Source: Euzebya rosea (GTDB lineage: Bacteria > Actinomycetota > Nitriliruptoria > Euzebyales > Euzebyaceae). Taken from it: a stretch of 64,000 nucleotides of DNA. The notes under the pieces are model-generated. The model saw nothing but the letters and a program-made list of their open reading frames with translations. It was not told where the DNA came from and did not search any database. Shown here piece by piece: positions 18,010-25,600 of this stretch (its first letter is position 1; the number at the start of each line of letters is the position of its first letter). The position numbers and the translations under genes are program-made. The DNA is taken from contig NZ_PGDQ01000013.1 of NCBI RefSeq assembly GCF_003073135.1, forward strand, positions 124,001 to 188,000. Direction: 5' to 3'.

Positions 18010-18185
18010 GCGGTGATGCTCCTCTTGCTCGGGGGGTTGTGGCTGGCGGCGCCACGAGGGCGCGCCGGTCCGGCGCCGCTCGTCGATGTGACTGCTGGCC
18101 GTGCGCCGTCACAGGAGGAGACGGCCGCCCGGCCCGATCCCGTATGCCCCGACCGGACAGTGCCCGGCCGACACGTAAGGCCGAT

Positions 18186-19637
18186 TCAGATGCGCTGGAG
18201 CAGCCGGGAGACGTAGATGGTCTGGGCCAGCAGGGCGACGCAACCGGCGATGATCAACCCGATGCGGATGTCGATCGTCAGCCCGGTGGGGATCACGGCG
18301 CCGATGACCCAGGCCACCTGGAAGACCGTCTCGGACTTGGTGAAGGCCCGACCCCGGAGGGACTGGGGGAGGGTGGCCTGCAGCAGGCCGTCGAAGGCGA
18401 ACTTGGCCGTGCCCCAGGCGTAGCCAGCGGCCAGCGCGAGGAAGATGGCGGCAGGCAGGCCGAAGAACTGCCCGGCGACGAACGCTGCGGCGGCCTCGAC
18501 GGCCAGCGCCGCGACCACCATCGGCTCCTCCCGGAGGGACCGCTCCAGGCGCGGGGCGGCGAACGAGGCCAGGGCGTAGCCGCCGCCGGCCGCGCCGAGC
18601 ACGGCACCGAAGTCGGCCAGGGGCGCGTCGACGTCACGGAAGGCGAACGCCAGCACCAGGACGAGGAAGCCGTTCAGCAGGCGGACCACGGCGGTAGCGA
18701 ACCGGGCCAGCCGCAGCTGGGCGTCGCTGGCCGGCCGGTCCTCGGGCACGTCTTCCTCCGGGGCCTCGTCATCCTCCGGTTCGACCTCGGGTTCCGGCGG
18801 CGCGTCGGGGTCCATCGGCACGATCATCTCCGAGGCGATGATCGGACGGCGCGGCGCGGCACCCGTGACGTCGGGAAGGGCCATCGACTGCCACACCGCC
18901 ACGCCGAACAGGGCGCTGGCTGCGATCAGCACCGGTGCGGGACCGAGCGCGGCGAGCCCGGCGCCGATCGGGGCGATCAGGCCGCCGGCGAACACCCCGA
19001 CCTGGGCCAGCCGGGCGTTGGCGGTCACCAGCGCCACGGCGTTGGTCAGCGCCATCGGCAGCAGCGCCGACCGGCTGATGCCGTGGACGCGCGAGAGGAC
19101 CATGAGCACGAAGGCCAGCGGGAACAGCCAGAACGAGTCGGCCTCGAACACCAGGCCGATCGCGGCGATCAGGCGCAGCAGCGACGAGGCGACCAGCGTG
19201 AACCGCTCGGCCCCCGGCCGGTCCATGACCCAGCCGAGGACGGGCCCGATCACCGCGAACGGGGCAACCGTGATCAGCAGGTACAGCGCGACGTTGCCGC
19301 GGGCCTCGCTGGAGGGCACGGAGAAGAACAGGGTGTTGGCCAGGGCGATGGCGATCAGGGTGTCGCCGGCGGTCGACGCGGCATGGGCGTTGGCCAGCTT
19401 GTTGAACGCCGGCCCGCCCGCGGAGAACATGTCCTGGACCCGGGTGACGACGGCCTTGCCGGTCGCCCGTGCGACGCGCCGGCCGGCCTTCTGCTGGCGC
19501 TTGGCGCGGTCCTCCTCCGACGGCAGGAGCATGTCGCCGCCGGGTCCGTAGGGGCCGAAGCCGTTGCCCTCCGGCGGGTCGATTCCGTCCGTCGAACCGT
19601 CCCACGGGGGACCGGTCGGTGGGGCGGAGGAGCTCAT
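18186..19637 (-). CDS. Major facilitator superfamily transporter
   Basis: A membrane transporter of 483 residues with about twelve hydrophobic segments in two halves. The first 65 residues are hydrophilic. The two halves are joined by a long acidic cytoplasmic linker around residues 235-275 containing EPEVEPEDDEAPEEDVPED. Overall it resembles the MFS_3/macrolide-efflux-type group, but no substrate-defining motif was recognised. The ATG at 19637 is chosen because codons further upstream run into the promoter region of the nuo operon. The gene is divergent from nuoA and could share that intergenic region for regulation. Confidence 0.8.
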   Translation of the reverse strand: MSSSAPPTGPPWDGSTDGIDPPEGNGFGPYGPGGDMLLPSEEDRAKRQQKAGRRVARATGKAVVTRVQDMFSAGGPAFNKLANAHAASTAGDTLIAIALANTLFFSVPSSEARGNVALYLLITVAPFAVIGPVLGWVMDRPGAERFTLVASSLLRLIAAIGLVFEADSFWLFPLAFVLMVLSRVHGISRSALLPMALTNAVALVTANARLAQVGVFAGGLIAPIGAGLAALGPAPVLIAASALFGVAVWQSMALPDVTGAAPRRPIIASEMIVPMDPDAPPEPEVEPEDDEAPEEDVPEDRPASDAQLRLARFATAVVRLLNGFLVLVLAFAFRDVDAPLADFGAVLGAAGGGYALASFAAPRLERSLREEPMVVAALAVEAAAAFVAGQFFGLPAAIFLALAAGYAWGTAKFAFDGLLQATLPQSLRGRAFTKSETVFQVAWVIGAVIPTGLTIDIRIGLIIAGCVALLAQTIYVSRLLQRI

Positions 19638-19764
19638 GGCCGAAGCGTACCGGCGAGGGGTGACGGCAGGACCGCCCGGGTGGTGCCCGGCGGGTCGGGT
19701 CCGGTGGGGTGCGGTGGCCGACGTTCGGTGCGGTCGAACGGGCGCGACGGGCGGCGTCCACCTC

Positions 19765-19782
19765 TTGTGAACGACTTCACAT
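19765..19782. promoter_or_regulatory. Rex operator upstream of nuoA
   Basis: TTGTGAA-CGAC-TTCACAT is an inverted repeat matching the known Rex (redox-sensing repressor) consensus TTGTGAANNNNTTCACAA at all but one of the defined bases. Its right half is also the -35 element of the nuoA promoter, so Rex bound here would block RNA polymerase. Rex releases DNA when NADH/NAD rises, and nuo is an established Rex target in Streptomyces. The rex gene itself is not in the window. Confidence 0.85.
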
Positions 19783-19805
19783 GCCCGAGCGACGGCTGCT
19801 AACCT
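19776..19805 (+). promoter_or_regulatory. nuoA promoter (-35 TTCACA, 18 bp, -10 TAACCT)
   Basis: A sigma-70-like promoter: -35 TTCACA at 19776-19781 (five of six to TTGACA), an 18-bp spacer, and -10 TAACCT at 19800-19805. The same two hexamers at the same spacing recur before nuoE, which strengthens the assignment. Transcription would begin near 19812, giving a leader of about 85 bases. Confidence 0.7.
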
Positions 19806-19895
19806 GCGCCTCCCGTGCGGAGGCGCTTCAATGGTCTCGCCCCGTGACGGATCCGGACCCCTCGCCCCCACCTCCAAGGAAGAAGGTCACCACCC

Positions 19896-20261
19896 GTGCT
19901 GGTCGAGTACCTGCCCATCGTGCTGCTCTTCGTCGTCGCCACGCTGTTCGTGGTGCTGTCCGTGGCGGTGTCGTCCAAGCTCGGCCCGAAGAACCCGAGC
20001 CCGGCGAAGGAAGCGCCCTACGAATCCGGCATCATCCCCGAGCCCGAGACGGCCATCGCCGGCCAGCGCTTTCCGGTGAAGTTCTACCTGATCGCCATGC
20101 TCTTCATCATCTTCGATGTCGAGGCGGTCTTCCTCTACCCGTGGGCCACGGTCCTCGCGGAGCTGTCGTGGTACGGCCTGGCGACCATGGGCGTGTTCAT
20201 CGCCCTGCTGCTGGAGTCCTACTACTACGTGGTCCGCAAGGGCGGCCTGGACTGGGAGTGA
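19896..20261 (+). CDS. nuoA: NADH-quinone oxidoreductase subunit A (complex I, operon 1)
   Basis: A small membrane subunit of the proton-pumping complex I, 121 residues with three transmembrane helices. The conserved loop between the first two helices is visible (PYESGIIPE) and so is the [15 protein letters not shown] helix, both diagnostic of NuoA. Translation starts at a GTG with AAGGAAGAAGG upstream. It is the first gene of a 14-gene operon in canonical order and is preceded by a Rex-controlled promoter. The paralogue in the second operon begins at 46020. Confidence 0.95.
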   Translation: MLVEYLPIVLLFVVATLFVVLSVAVSSKLGPKNPSPAKEAPYESGIIPEPETAIAGQRFPVKFYLIAMLFIIFDVEAVFLYPWATVLAELSWYGLATMGVFIALLLESYYYVVRKGGLDWE

Positions 20262-20265
20262 TCAC

Positions 20266-20973
20266 ATGGGCATAGAGTCCCGCCTGCCCGACGGCATCCT
20301 GCTGACCAGCGCCGAGAAGCTGCTGGGCATCGCCCGCGCAGGCTCGCTGTTCCCCGCCACGTTCGGCCTGGCCTGCTGCGCCATCGAGATGATGTCGACC
20401 GGTGCGGCCCACTACGACCTGGCCCGCTTCGGCATGGAGGTCTTCCGTGCCTCACCGCGGCAGGCCGACCTGATGATCGTCGCCGGTCGCGTGAGCCAGA
20501 AGATGGCCCCGATCGTGCGCAACCTCTACGACCAGATGGCGGACCCCAAGTGGGTCATCTCCATGGGTGTCTGCGCGTCCTCGGGTGGCATGTTCAACAA
20601 CTACGCCATCGTGCAGGGCGTCGACCACATCATCCCGGTCGACATGTACGTCCCCGGCTGCCCGCCGCGGCCCGAGCTGCTGATGGACGGCATCCTCAAG
20701 CTGCACGAGAAGATCCGCAACGAGCAGCTCGTCGAGCGTCCCCGCAAGGGTGAGTCGATGGCGGACTTCCGCAAGCGCACCGGGTGGGTCGACGGGGAGA
20801 CCATCGGCGATCCCGGCCACGTGACCGGGTCGCCCGACATGACCGCCCCCGCCCTGCACCGCATCATGCCCAAGGAAACCGTCGCTGGCGGCGGCCACAC
20901 CAAGGCCGAGGCGGTCCAGCAGCGGCAGGAACAGATCGCGGCCGGCAAGCCGGGAAGCACGTGGGCGCGATGA
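20266..20973 (+). CDS. nuoB: NADH-quinone oxidoreductase subunit B (operon 1)
   Basis: This subunit carries the terminal N2 [4Fe-4S] cluster that passes electrons to the quinone. All four ligands are present: the tandem Cys37-Cys38 in LACCAIEM, Cys103 in SMGVCASS and Cys132 in VPGCPPRPE. At 235 residues it is longer than the usual 160-220 because of a hydrophilic C-terminal extension of about 75 residues. The ATG at 20266 lies four bases after the nuoA stop. A 67-bp gap separates it from nuoC. Confidence 0.95.
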   Translation: MGIESRLPDGILLTSAEKLLGIARAGSLFPATFGLACCAIEMMSTGAAHYDLARFGMEVFRASPRQADLMIVAGRVSQKMAPIVRNLYDQMADPKWVISMGVCASSGGMFNNYAIVQGVDHIIPVDMYVPGCPPRPELLMDGILKLHEKIRNEQLVERPRKGESMADFRKRTGWVDGETIGDPGHVTGSPDMTAPALHRIMPKETVAGGGHTKAEAVQQRQEQIAAGKPGSTWAR

Positions 20974-21040
20974 CGCACGGAGCGGAGCGAGGCCGGACGC
21001 GCGCCCACGCCGGCGCAGCCGGCACGGAGAGCAGTGCACG

Positions 21041-21682
21041 ATGAGCGACACCACGCACACCCCCCAAGCCGAGATCCCCGACGACCGGCAGCTGCCCGAC
21101 GAGGTCGACCGGGTCGACGACACGCTGGCCACCCTGCGCGACCACCTCGTCGCGACCTTCCCGTCGCTGGAGCCGCTGGAGTACCGCGGTGAGCTGACGC
21201 TGCAGGCCAGCGCCGAGGTCGTCCCCGACGTGATCGCCTTCGCCAAGTCCGACCCGGTCCTGGCCTGCGAGCTGCTGTCGGACGTCTCGGCGGTCCACTG
21301 GCCTGCCGGCGCCCGCGACGTCAACAGCCAGGAGACCACCGGCTGGCCGACCTACACCGAGGTCGAGGAGACCGGGCACATCGACGTGTCCTGGATCCTG
21401 CGTTCGGTGAGCAAGGGCCACTGGTTCCGCCTGCGTGCCTCGCTGCCCGACGACAACCCCGTCGTGGCCAGCGCCACGGCGCAGTACTCCTCGGCCAACT
21501 TCCTCGAGCGCGAGGTCTACGACCTGATGGGCGTGGAGTTCACCGGCCACCCGGCGCTGACCCGCATCATGATGCCCGACGACTGGGAGGGGCATCCGCA
21601 CCGCAAGGACTACCCCCTTGGTGGCGTGGAGGTCATGTACAAGGGCCACACCGTGTCCCCGCCGGACGAGAGGGACTACTGA
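21041..21682 (+). CDS. nuoC: NADH-quinone oxidoreductase subunit C (operon 1)
   Basis: The 30-kDa-type subunit of the hydrophilic arm, 213 residues, which packs against NuoD. The family signature is clear near the C-terminus: ANFLEREVYDLMGVEFTGHP, followed by RIMMPDDWEGHPHRKDYPL. An N-terminal stretch of about 30 residues is acidic and probably flexible. Unlike its paralogue in operon 2 it has no long C-terminal tail. Ninety bases without a gene separate it from nuoD. Confidence 0.93.
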   Translation: MSDTTHTPQAEIPDDRQLPDEVDRVDDTLATLRDHLVATFPSLEPLEYRGELTLQASAEVVPDVIAFAKSDPVLACELLSDVSAVHWPAGARDVNSQETTGWPTYTEVEETGHIDVSWILRSVSKGHWFRLRASLPDDNPVVASATAQYSSANFLEREVYDLMGVEFTGHPALTRIMMPDDWEGHPHRKDYPLGGVEVMYKGHTVSPPDERDY

Positions 21683-21772
21683 CATGAGGATTCGGAAGGG
21701 ACCCGCGCAGCGGGAAGGTGTCCGAACCGGGATGTCCGGCGGGTCTGGGGCGGCGCCCCGGGAGGAGAATCG

Positions 21773-23122
21773 ATGAGCGGCGAATGGGCCGACGAGACCG
21801 CTGACCTGGCGACCACGGACCGCAGCGGCACGCTCGAACCCGTCGACGGCGAGTTCACCGTCGCCGGCACCGGCGACTGGCAGAACCTGCCCGACGCCGT
21901 CGAGGACGACCTCATGGTCATCAACATGGGGCCGCAGCACCCGTCCACCCACGGCGTGCTGCGCATGCTGCTGACCATGGACGGCGAGATGATCGTCGAC
22001 AACCAGCCGGTCATCGGTTACCTCCACACCGGCATCGAGAAGAACGCCGAGTACCGCCCGTGGGTGCAGGGTGTCACCTTCGTGACCCGCATGGACTACC
22101 TCGCGCCGCTCCACAACGAGCTCGGCTACTGCCTGGCCGTGGAGAAGCTGCTCGGCATCAGCGACGACGTCCCCGAGCGCGCCCAGGCCATCCGCGTCAT
22201 CATGACCGAGATCAACCGCATCACCTCCCACCAGGTGGCGCTGGCGACCGGCGGCATGGAGCTCGGTGCCCTGTCGGCGATGATCTACGGCTTCCGCGAG
22301 CGCGAGACGCTGCTGGACATCTTCGAGTACGTCACCGGCCTGCGGATGAACCACGCCTACATCCGCCCCGGCGGCTTGGCACAGGACGTCCCCGAGGACT
22401 TCGTGCCGCGCGTCAGCGAGGTCATCGACGAGCTGCCCGGCAAGATCGACGAGCTCGAGGACCTGCTGACGGAGAACCCGATCTGGCAGGAGCGCAACGT
22501 CGGTGTCGGCGTGCTGAGCGCCGAGCAGTGCTTCGACCTGGGCATCACCGGCCCGGTCCTGCGCTCGGCCGGTGTGGCCCACGACCTGCGCAAGTCCGCC
22601 CCCTACTGCGGCATCGAGCAGTACGACTTCGAGGTCCAGACCACAGACACCGGCGACGCCTACGGCCGGTTCCTCATCCGCGTCCGCGAGATGCGCGAGT
22701 CGATCAAGATCGTCCAGCAGGCCCTCAAGTCCCTGCCGGGCGGTCCGGTCATGGTCGCCGACAAGAAGGTCGCCTGGCCGGCACAGCTGGCGCTCGGTCC
22801 CGACGGGCTCGGCAACGCCAAGTCCTACATCGGCAAGATCATGGGCCAGTCGATGGAGGCCCTGATCCACCACTTCAAGCTGGTGACCGAGGGCTTCGAG
22901 GTGCCGAAGGGCACGGTCTACGTGCCGGTCGAGTCCCCCCGTGGAGAGCTCGGGTACCACGTGACGTCCAGCGGCACGAACAAGCCGTACCGCGTCCACG
23001 TGCGCGAACCCTCCTTCGTCCACATCGGCGCCATCCCCGCAGCCAGCCGAGGCCTGCAGGTCGCCGACGTCATCGCGGCCGTCGCCTCCCTCGACCCCGT
23101 CATGGGCGGCGTCGACCGCTAG
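21773..23122 (+). CDS. nuoD: NADH-quinone oxidoreductase subunit D (operon 1)
   Basis: The 49-kDa-type subunit forming the quinone-binding cavity with NuoB, 449 residues. Recognised from [15 protein letters not shown] near residue 47, the [13 protein letters not shown] segment and the C-terminal end [12 protein letters not shown]. The first 40 residues are an acidic extension. It lacks the CxxC pairs that bind nickel in related [NiFe] hydrogenases, so it is a true complex I subunit. A GGGAGGAGAA ribosome-binding site precedes the ATG. Downstream lie two hairpins and a second Rex-controlled promoter, so nuoE-N can be transcribed separately. Confidence 0.95.
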   Translation: MSGEWADETADLATTDRSGTLEPVDGEFTVAGTGDWQNLPDAVEDDLMVINMGPQHPSTHGVLRMLLTMDGEMIVDNQPVIGYLHTGIEKNAEYRPWVQGVTFVTRMDYLAPLHNELGYCLAVEKLLGISDDVPERAQAIRVIMTEINRITSHQVALATGGMELGALSAMIYGFRERETLLDIFEYVTGLRMNHAYIRPGGLAQDVPEDFVPRVSEVIDELPGKIDELEDLLTENPIWQERNVGVGVLSAEQCFDLGITGPVLRSAGVAHDLRKSAPYCGIEQYDFEVQTTDTGDAYGRFLIRVREMRESIKIVQQALKSLPGGPVMVADKKVAWPAQLALGPDGLGNAKSYIGKIMGQSMEALIHHFKLVTEGFEVPKGTVYVPVESPRGELGYHVTSSGTNKPYRVHVREPSFVHIGAIPAASRGLQVADVIAAVASLDPVMGGVDR

Positions 23123-23133
23123 CCGCCCGACCG

Positions 23134-23182
23134 CCACCCCGCGCCCACGGGGTGGCTCGGCTGGGCGCACGTCCGTGCGCCC
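23134..23182 (+). terminator. Two tandem hairpins after nuoD
   Basis: Stem 1 pairs 23134-23141 with 23148-23155 (8 bp); stem 2 pairs 23163-23170 with 23175-23182 (8 bp, GTCC loop). Together they lie between nuoD and the internal promoter. They could attenuate read-through from nuoA-D before the second promoter restarts transcription. No T-tract follows. Confidence 0.5.
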
Positions 23183-23201
23183 GGAGCTCCCGCGTGTGCC
23201 C

Positions 23202-23219
23202 TTGTGAACGGCTTCACAT
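23202..23219. promoter_or_regulatory. Second Rex operator, inside the nuo operon before nuoE
   Basis: TTGTGAA-CGGC-TTCACAT differs from the nuoA operator at a single spacer base. As there, the right half-site is the -35 element of a promoter. It would put the NADH-input genes nuoE-F-G and the membrane arm under a second Rex checkpoint. Confidence 0.85.
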
Positions 23220-23242
23220 ATGCAGGGTCGCGCTGCTAACCT
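23213..23242 (+). promoter_or_regulatory. Internal nuoE promoter (-35 TTCACA, 18 bp, -10 TAACCT)
   Basis: The -35 TTCACA (23213-23218) and -10 TAACCT (23237-23242), 18 bp apart, are identical in sequence and spacing to the nuoA promoter. Similarity continues downstream (GCTGCTAACCTGCG at the -10; GAGGCG-TT-AATG; GGACCCCTCG near 23318), so the promoter and leader look like a duplicated cassette. Confidence 0.7.
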
Positions 23243-23357
23243 GCGAACCCCGCGCAGAGGCGATTGAATGTGCCCCCGGGCCGCCCGTGTCAGCGGGACC
23301 ATCGCCCTCCGAACCGCGGACCCCTCGTCACCCACCTCCGAAAGGCCTGGCACCGTC

Positions 23358-24257
23358 GTGTTCTCTCCAGAGCTGCGCGCGAAGGCCGAAGCCCTGGTCG
23401 ACCGCTTCCCGGTGAAGCGGAGCGCTCTGCTGCCCCTGCTGCACCTCGTCCAGCACCAGGACGGCTTCGTCAGCGATGACGGTGTCGCCGAGTGCGCCGA
23501 GCTGCTCGACCTGACCAAGGCCGAGGTCGCCGCCGTGTCGACCTTCTACACGATGTACAAGCGCGAGCCCATGGGCGAGCACCTCGTCAGCGTGTGCACC
23601 AACTTCTCCTGCGCCGTCCGCGGTGGCAAGGCCACCTACGACCGGCTGCGCGAGCACCTCGGGGTCGGGCACGACCAGACGACCGAGGACGGCAGGATCA
23701 CCCTCGAGCACGCCGAGTGCCTCGGCAACTGCGAGGGTGCGCCGGTCGTCACGGTGGACTACCTCAACTACGAGTGGGTCGACCCCGACGCGGCCGTGGA
23801 GCTCGTCGAGGCCGTCCGTGCCGGCAACCCGCCGCAGCCAACCCGCGGCATGGTCCCGCCGGGCGTGCGCGCGGCGAGCCACCGCCTCGCCGGCATCGGC
23901 CCGATCGACCCAGAGGGCCCCGGCCAGCGCCTGGGCCTCGCCACCAAGGACGACGGCGCCGTGCCGACGCCCGACGCAGGCGTGGGATCCGGGACGGTCG
24001 GCGTGATCAGCTTCGGGGCGGCCGCCACCCCACCCGCCAGCAACGGCAGGGTTCCCGACGAGGTCCCTGCTCCCGAGCAGGACGCGGGCGTCATCACCGA
24101 TCCCGAACCACCGGCCGAGCCCGGCGACGCCGACGTGGCCGAGCCCGCCGACACCGACCCGCAGGCCGACCCCGAGGCCCAGCCGGTCGCCGACGACACC
24201 ACCACCCCCGACGACGCCGACGACTCCACGATCGGTGAAGAGGAAGGGATCAGCTGA
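23358..24257 (+). CDS. nuoE: NADH-quinone oxidoreductase subunit E (operon 1)
   Basis: The 24-kDa-type subunit of the NADH-oxidising module, carrying the N1a [2Fe-2S] cluster. Ligands are Cys80 and Cys85 in CTNFSC and Cys121 and Cys125 in CLGNC. The conserved domain ends by about residue 165; the remaining 135 residues form a Pro/Asp/Ala/Glu-rich, probably disordered tail not found in typical 160-220-residue NuoE proteins. The GTG at 23358 is chosen because it starts right at the domain (FSPELRAKAEALVDRFP). An upstream in-frame ATG at 23268 would lie in the promoter leader. The stop overlaps the nuoF ATG. Confidence 0.92.
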   Translation: MFSPELRAKAEALVDRFPVKRSALLPLLHLVQHQDGFVSDDGVAECAELLDLTKAEVAAVSTFYTMYKREPMGEHLVSVCTNFSCAVRGGKATYDRLREHLGVGHDQTTEDGRITLEHAECLGNCEGAPVVTVDYLNYEWVDPDAAVELVEAVRAGNPPQPTRGMVPPGVRAASHRLAGIGPIDPEGPGQRLGLATKDDGAVPTPDAGVGSGTVGVISFGAAATPPASNGRVPDEVPAPEQDAGVITDPEPPAEPGDADVAEPADTDPQADPEAQPVADDTTTPDDADDSTIGEEEGIS

Positions 24258-25600
24258 TGCCGCAGGTCAAGGTGCTGTCCAAGCGCTACGACGTCCCGGA
24301 CGCCCACACCCTCGAGGGCTACACGCGCACCGACGGCTGGAAGGCCCTCAAGCGCGCCCTCAACCAGGACCCCGCCGCCCTGCGCGACGTCGTCAAGGAC
24401 TCCGGCCTGCGCGGCCGTGGTGGCGCAGGGTTCCCGACCGGCCTGAAGTGGTCGTTCGTGCCCCAGGACACCGGCAAGCCGATCTACCTCGTCATCAACG
24501 CCGACGAGGGCGAGCCCGGGACCTTCAAGGACCGCGAGCTCATGGAGCGCGACCCGTTCCAGCTGATCGAGGGGATCATCTGCTCGGCCTACGCGCTGAA
24601 CTCCCCCCGCAGCTTCATCTTCCTGCGCGGTGAGTACCTGTGGTCCGGCATCCGCATCGAGGAAGCCCTCGCCGAGGCCTACGCCGCTGGATACCTCGGC
24701 GACGACATCCTGGGGTCGGGCTTCTCCCACCACATCACGCTGCACTACGGCTCCGGCGCCTACATCTGCGGCGAGGAGACCGCGCTGCTCGAGGCGCTGG
24801 AAGGCCGTCGTGGCCAGCCGCGCCTGCGCCCGCCGTTCCCCGCCGTCGCCGGCCTGTACGCCTGCCCGACGGTCATCAACAACGTCGAGTCCATCGCCGC
24901 CGCCGGCCACATCATCGAGCACGGCGCCAACTGGTGGAAGCAGTGGGGGCCCGAGCGCTCGCCGGGAACCAAGCTGTTCTGCGTCTCCGGTGAGGTCAAG
25001 CGGCCCGGCAACTACGAGTTCCCCATGGGCACCTCCGCCCGCGAGATCGTGGAGGAGGCCTGCGGCGGGATGCTGGACGGCCGCGAGCTCAAGTTCTGGG
25101 CGCCCGGTGGGTCGTCGACCCCGCTGCTGACCGCCGAGCACTACGACATCCCGATGGACTTCGACTCCATCGCCGCCGCCGGCAGCCTCATGGGCACCGG
25201 CGCGATGATGATGTACTCCGACAGGACGTCGGTGATCGAGGCGACCCTCAACTGGATCCGCTTCTACGAGCACGAGTCCTGCGGCAAGTGCACCCCCTGC
25301 CGGGAGGGCAACTTCTGGGTCGGGCAGATCCTCGAGCGCATCCTCGGCGGCCGCGGACGTCCCGAGGACATCGCCACGCTCGACGAGCTGGCCGACAACA
25401 TCTTCGGCCGCTCGTTCTGCGCGCTGGCCGACGGCGCGACCAGCTCGGTCAAGTCCGGCATCAAGTACTTCCGTGACGAGTACGAGTACGTGATCGCCAA
25501 CGGCAGGCTGCCCGACCACATCGAGCCGCACGCGGGCGTCATCACCGACAACGCCCAGACCGATCGTCCCGAGATGAAGGTGGGAGTCGGGCATGTCTGA
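24257..25600 (+). CDS. nuoF: NADH-quinone oxidoreductase subunit F (operon 1)
   Basis: The NADH- and FMN-binding subunit, 447 residues. The nucleotide motif GRGGAGFPTG is at residues 53-62, and the FMN region includes GEETALLEALEGRRGQPR. The N3 [4Fe-4S] cluster ligands are Cys342, Cys345 and Cys348 in CGKCTPC, plus Cys388 in FCALADG. All key elements are intact, so this operon encodes a true NADH-oxidising complex. The ATG overlaps the nuoE stop by one base and the end overlaps nuoG by eight bases. No copy exists in the second operon. Confidence 0.96.
   Translation: MPQVKVLSKRYDVPDAHTLEGYTRTDGWKALKRALNQDPAALRDVVKDSGLRGRGGAGFPTGLKWSFVPQDTGKPIYLVINADEGEPGTFKDRELMERDPFQLIEGIICSAYALNSPRSFIFLRGEYLWSGIRIEEALAEAYAAGYLGDDILGSGFSHHITLHYGSGAYICGEETALLEALEGRRGQPRLRPPFPAVAGLYACPTVINNVESIAAAGHIIEHGANWWKQWGPERSPGTKLFCVSGEVKRPGNYEFPMGTSAREIVEEACGGMLDGRELKFWAPGGSSTPLLTAEHYDIPMDFDSIAAAGSLMGTGAMMMYSDRTSVIEATLNWIRFYEHESCGKCTPCREGNFWVGQILERILGGRGRPEDIATLDELADNIFGRSFCALADGATSSVKSGIKYFRDEYEYVIANGRLPDHIEPHAGVITDNAQTDRPEMKVGVGHV

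Noticed and set aside
21683-21772. Ninety-base gap between nuoC and nuoD considered as a lost gene or frameshift
   Set aside because: Both flanking proteins are complete with their own starts; the gap has no open frame with a ribosome-binding site.
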